The translations under genes were made by a program, and so were the position numbers. This document shows, in pieces, positions 1 to 64,000 of a stretch of DNA of 64,000 bases; within the stretch, counting starts at the first letter, position 1, and each line of letters begins with the position of its first letter. Source of the DNA: Pholis gunnellus (taxonomy: Eukaryota; Chordata; Actinopteri; Perciformes; Pholidae); the NCBI GenBank assembly GCA_910591455.2, contig OU342816.1, positions 18,165,638 to 18,229,637 on the forward strand, given 5' to 3'. The notes under the pieces are model-generated. The model saw only the letters and a list, made by a program, of their open reading frames with translations, was not told the DNA's origin and made no database searches.

Positions 1-1109
1 CCAGCGGTGGTGATCTATCTTTAGCTGATCATGTTTCCCACATAAACCCGTCCTCAGGATTCGGTAACCAAATCTCTCCATGCACTAGTTCCTCCTTACC
101 TGTTTTCATATAGAGTTTGAGAAATCAAAAAATAAACATGTCCTGCGATTGCATGATGCTTTACAGATGTTGGTTTTCCCGCGTTAGAACAGAACTGGTA
201 CTTCAGGTACGCTGCACTTCCATGAAAGGAACGAAAGAAACTCCTGCTCATGGTCGCTGCATTTGCTTCTAATTTATTGCTTTTTCTTAATTTTGGAATA
301 GTTGTCTTTGCTTGTTTATGTTGTTTGTCATGTATTTATCGCCACAGCATTTTTATGCTTCCTTCTAAGTCTCTTAAAAAAGATATAAACAAGATTTTAT
401 TCTCAGTGACGCTCTGACCTGGGTAAATGAACAAAAAGCAGTCAAGAGGAAAGGTGTTGGCTCCACACAAAGAGGGAGAATTTAAGCTCAAGAGTTTTAT
501 TTTATTTTGAATGTACCTTACAGTTAAAGCAATTGGGTTTGCACACTACTAGAAGCAAACACTGTGCTGTTTACTTAAGAGGAGACCGTGAAAGTAACTT
601 TGGATTTGGCATCCATTAAGTAGCTTAACTTAAAGAGAGAGGATCCGAGAAAAAGATTCACATTTGACACGAGCCTCGTTGGTCCACAGTCATCTTTCAT
701 CGCTTCAGAGTTACTGCGAGGAGAGAGAGAGAGAGATAGAGAGAGAGAGAGGAGGGGTGGATGGGAGTGAGCGAGCAAGCCAAACAGAGAGAGAGGGAGT
801 GCTTCTCCCTTCCCCTAGCAACGGTGCGCGGCGGTTGTCTCCAGCCTGTTTAATCTCTCTCTCATACACTCCACTCACCCATACACTCCCGCTCACTCGC
901 CTGCCTGCCCGCTGGACTCCGGAGGTGTCTTATTGACATTCATGCCAAAGGATTCTTTGAGCTTCTCCCTGCGAGATGAAGGCTGTTTTTCGAGGATAAG
1001 GACGAGAGAAGAGGCCAAAAAACGCGAAAGGTAGCGACCCAAAAAAAAAAAAGGACGGAAGAAATAAGAAAAGGGAGCCGAGTGACTGAGACAGGGAGAG
1101 ACAAGGAGG
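1..1109 (+). promoter_or_regulatory. Upstream region and presumed 5' UTR/promoter of abr long isoform
   Basis: No gene is visible in 1-660. From about 718 to 800 the strand is GA-rich, with (GA)n at about 719-751 and GAGAGAGAGGG at 785-798. C/T-rich stretches follow near 851-900, then an A-rich run at 1040-1051 just before the start codon. This suits a TATA-less promoter with a G/A-rich 5' leader, but no TATA box or initiator can be assigned. The transcription start is inferred to lie a few hundred bases upstream of the ATG at 1110. Confidence 0.4.
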
Positions 1110-61331
<60,222 letters not shown>

Positions 61332-62977
61332 GTAAGAGGCCGTCACAGAAACAACCAATAGGCAAAGAGAGACGTCCCTGTCCTCCTGGAGGGTCGTTTC
61401 CCAGCATGTGACTCATTTCAATTTGCCGTCTAGCCTTGACGCACTCTGGAGCGGTTTTGTGTTGGTGGCCTCTAATGACGCTGGTTGGAGTATTAGTCTG
61501 AACGCCAGTTTATATAAGGGGGGTTTCCCCTGTGTTGTTGTGAGAAACGTTGCTATAAAGAATCTCCCTCGGTCTTGTTAAGTAGATCCTGCCTACACAG
61601 TGGAATCTGCGGTTTCTCTGGAGTAAGGCAAAGCGCTGCTCTCTCCGCTCATGCACCGTTGTTATAAGTTTTGCAGAAGCAGAGGAGTCACGTTTCCATT
61701 TTTCCAGAACTTTTTTGGAAAAAAAAAATCAGTTTGGTCAAGTGAAGCTTGACTCCTGTCATTCCCCCCCCTGCGGTTCAGTTCCAATTGCTGCCGCTGC
61801 AGTTTTCCTCCTCTGCAATCGGCAGAGCCCCGCTTCGTGAGTTCAGGTCAGCTGTGAGGGGTCTCAGTAGCTCTCATCATCGGTTAGTGTCCTCATGTTT
61901 TGCTCGAGTGGTGCCAGTGCCAGAGGTGAGCTTGAAGCAGGTTATATTTCTGAACCCTCCAAACTTGACAGAAGTTATAAATCTGCTCAAACTTTTCAAG
62001 ATTTGTTTGTTGCCGCTGCTGCACGTAGAATAGCATTAGTAGTCGCAGGTAAAAGCAGCATCAGTGACAGGTTGCACCGGGAATACAAATCTCCTGTCTA
62101 ACACAGAGAGGAAAGTGGGGCAGACATGAATCATTCACGATCGCGTTGCATTTTAAAGCAAAGGACGCGACTCAGAGATATCTCATAAATCGTATGATCT
62201 TTGGTGGGTTTGTTGTTTCTCTTCAGACCTATGAGGGAGTTAAAAAAAACAAAAACAAAAACAGCCACAACATATTTGTTGTAGCGTTTCCTGTTTGGCA
62301 CCACCACTTCTCATGCTTTTCTCATTCAGTTGGATGATTTGTGTCGTCTTTGATTTTCCCTCTGAAGACCAAATGGGAATGAGTGTGCGCCACACGAGCA
62401 AATCTATCAGATCCACATGCATCTTAACGTGGCATTGGATTTATTCTTTTTATGAACTTGGATGTTACTAGAATAACGAATAGAGAGACCTACTGTATGG
62501 AGAGGATGTGTATTTATGAATGGCTACCAGTCAATCTTTGCTTAGTACAGTGAGGTAAAGAAATCAGTTAAACCCGGCCTCGCCTGTGTGATTGGGTTAA
62601 TTGGGCCAGGAGTCGACTCCTGATAAACGATTGGCTGACCTATGACAGGATTAAATAAGTATGTGTGCACATGCATTCATGTATGTGTGCACATTTCTTT
62701 TCTTTGCCTGTGTGTAAAGTAATTGGCAGAAAAAGGACTTCATCACTATGAAATGTTGAGTTAGTTTGCTGTGTTTTTAAACAGCTTTCTGCCTCAAATC
62801 TTTTAAGTGGAATCATACGGATGACTAATGTACTATTTGATTCCCTTTCCTCTGTTAAAGTGGTCCATCCCATCTCTCCACATAAGGTACAGCGGTTCAT
62901 CAGTGGTTCAGCGTTGTATCTTATATGACAGTGAAAGCCACCCTTCCTGGTACGACTGCCAGTCAGAGAGACAAACG

Positions 62978-63001
62978 CTGCTGCTGCTGCTGCTGCTGCT
63001 G
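62978..63001 (+). repeat. (CTG)8 trinucleotide repeat
   Basis: Perfect CTG run in intron 16, non-coding. Confidence 0.95.
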
Positions 63002-63103
63002 GGAACATCCACTTTCAGCCAACAACAGCCAAAAAAAACAAATAAATACAGCGCATGTCCTCTGGCTCGCTGTGTGGAGGGGAAAATAGAGATGGGGATA
63101 GAA

Positions 63104-63105
<2 letters not shown>

Positions 63106-63151
<46 letters not shown>
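63106..63151 (+). repeat. (GA)23 microsatellite
   Basis: Perfect GA array in intron 16. Confidence 0.97.
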
Positions 63152-63155
<4 letters not shown>

Positions 63156-63294
63156 GCATGTTCTATCCCAGAGTCTGAGAGGGTGGGAATGTTGTGTGAG
63201 CACTATAGAGGGGTTGTGTACTGTAGAGAAAGAAGTGGACCTTTTTATAGATACACTGTCTCCACTGATTGTATCAGCTGTGTGAAGGTGCAAC

Positions 63295-63380
63295 AATTAT
63301 TTAATTGATTAATTAGTCGATCGACAACTGTTTTGATAGTCGAATAACAATCATTTTTTGGTTCCAGTCTCCTAAATGAT
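63295..63380 (+). repeat. Dispersed DNA-transposon-like relic
   Basis: TTAATTGATTAATTAGTCGA then TCGACAACTGTTTTGATAGT and CGAATAACAATCA resembles the same fish repeat family as 60600-60655, in partial form. Confidence 0.55.
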
Positions 63381-63946
63381 TTGTCATATACTGTACGATA
63401 GTAAAATATATTTGGGTTTTGGACTGTTGTTTGAACATTTGTAGAGATCACCTTAGGATACGGGGAGTTATAACAGGCCTTTTCTGCTTTGAGTGATGCG
63501 TCATCACATTACGCAGACGTCTCATGCCGTGCGGTTATGGCAGCCAGGGAACCGAAGTATTGTACAGCGGGCCATCGGTCTGCTCCGCAGTCCAGAGCGC
63601 ACAGAGAGAGGGACTTTCACTTGGACCCGAGCTGTTTGCTTTCCTGGTGAAGCCGAGTTTAGAAGGAGCCTTCAGTGTTTAGCTTTCCTCTCTGGAGACC
63701 CTCTGATTTATTTAACAAGCTTGTGGAATACTGACGGACCGTGAATACTGACAGACCGTAAAAGGGCATATTGGGCTGGAAGTATTCTTTCTTTTCTTTT
63801 CCTTTTTTCGCTGCCGTTTCTTCACTTTGTTACTTTGTCACTCTGTCATCAGAGGATGTTATGTTTCGGGCCAGAGGTTTTATTTCGATAGCGACAATTA
63901 GACCTGTCAAATTTTTTTGATCCAGTGTTTTCTGTTCACATTCACA

Positions 63947-63953
<7 letters not shown>

Positions 63954-63986
<33 letters not shown>
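63954..63986 (+). repeat. (CA)16 microsatellite
   Basis: CA array near the right edge of the window. Confidence 0.97.
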
Positions 63987-63992
<6 letters not shown>

Positions 63993-64000
63993 GCGAAGAG

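Larger units (their letters stand above)
61332..64000 (+). other. abr intron 16 (partial, at least 2.7 kb)
   Basis: The donor is GTAAGA and the acceptor lies outside the window. Contains (CTG)8 at 62978-63001, (GA)n at 63106-63151, a dispersed repeat at 63295-63380 and (CA)n at 63954-63986. No RhoGAP-domain exon could be recognised. Confidence 0.85.

Noticed and set aside
61332..64000. Search for RhoGAP-domain exons after exon 16
   Set aside because: No peptide resembling the expected LDPQ... continuation or GAP motifs was found, so the 3' half must lie beyond the window.

Overview
The window is eukaryotic, from a vertebrate and almost certainly a teleost fish. It holds the 5' two thirds of one spliced gene on the + strand: abr, the active BCR-related Rho-family GEF/GAP. 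Sixteen coding exons of the long isoform can be placed to the base. Each has a GT donor and AG acceptor, and all phases join into one open frame of 1,788 nt (596 codons). They encode the N-terminal leader (about residues 1-90), the Dbl-homology (DH) domain (about 91-286), the PH domain (about 298-460) and most of the C2 domain (about 475-596 and on). The C-terminal RhoGAP exons lie beyond position 64000. The teleost assignment rests on gene structure, very dense (GT)n microsatellites, and dispersed repeats that I recognise as common in percomorph fish.

Layout: exon 1 (start codon at 1110) encodes the leader MEPLS... and is followed by a 20.7 kb intron. Exon 2 is at 21920-22101 and exon 3, the start of the DH domain, is at 29582. 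DH exons run to 46129, PH exons from 47254 to about 52400, and C2 exons from 52369 to 61331. The last 2.7 kb is the start of an unfinished intron.

Two further first exons lie inside the gene. Exon 1b (26455-26589, acidic, 45 codons, phase 0) joins exon 3. Exon 1c (40083-40128, 15 codons plus 1 nt, encoding MEVLLVLRLCCNCTY) joins exon 7. Both resemble, from memory, alternative N-termini of mammalian ABR, so three promoters appear to be conserved. The 1c product would lack most of the DH (GEF) domain but keep PH, C2 and, downstream, GAP.

The rest is intron. It holds about 27 (GT)n/(CA)n arrays covering roughly 3% of the window and biased to GT on the sense strand, G/C homopolymers up to 34 bp, two fold-back elements, a relic Tc1/mariner-like transposon, a LINE ORF2 fragment, non-LTR-type tails and several other dispersed repeats. 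I saw no second protein-coding gene, no confident RNA gene and no CRISPR array. Nothing here amounts to a wholly new system. The most useful observations are the two internal first exons, a 5' splice site formed by a (GT)n microsatellite at exon 8, and a 48-bp duplicated donor-like motif in intron 1.
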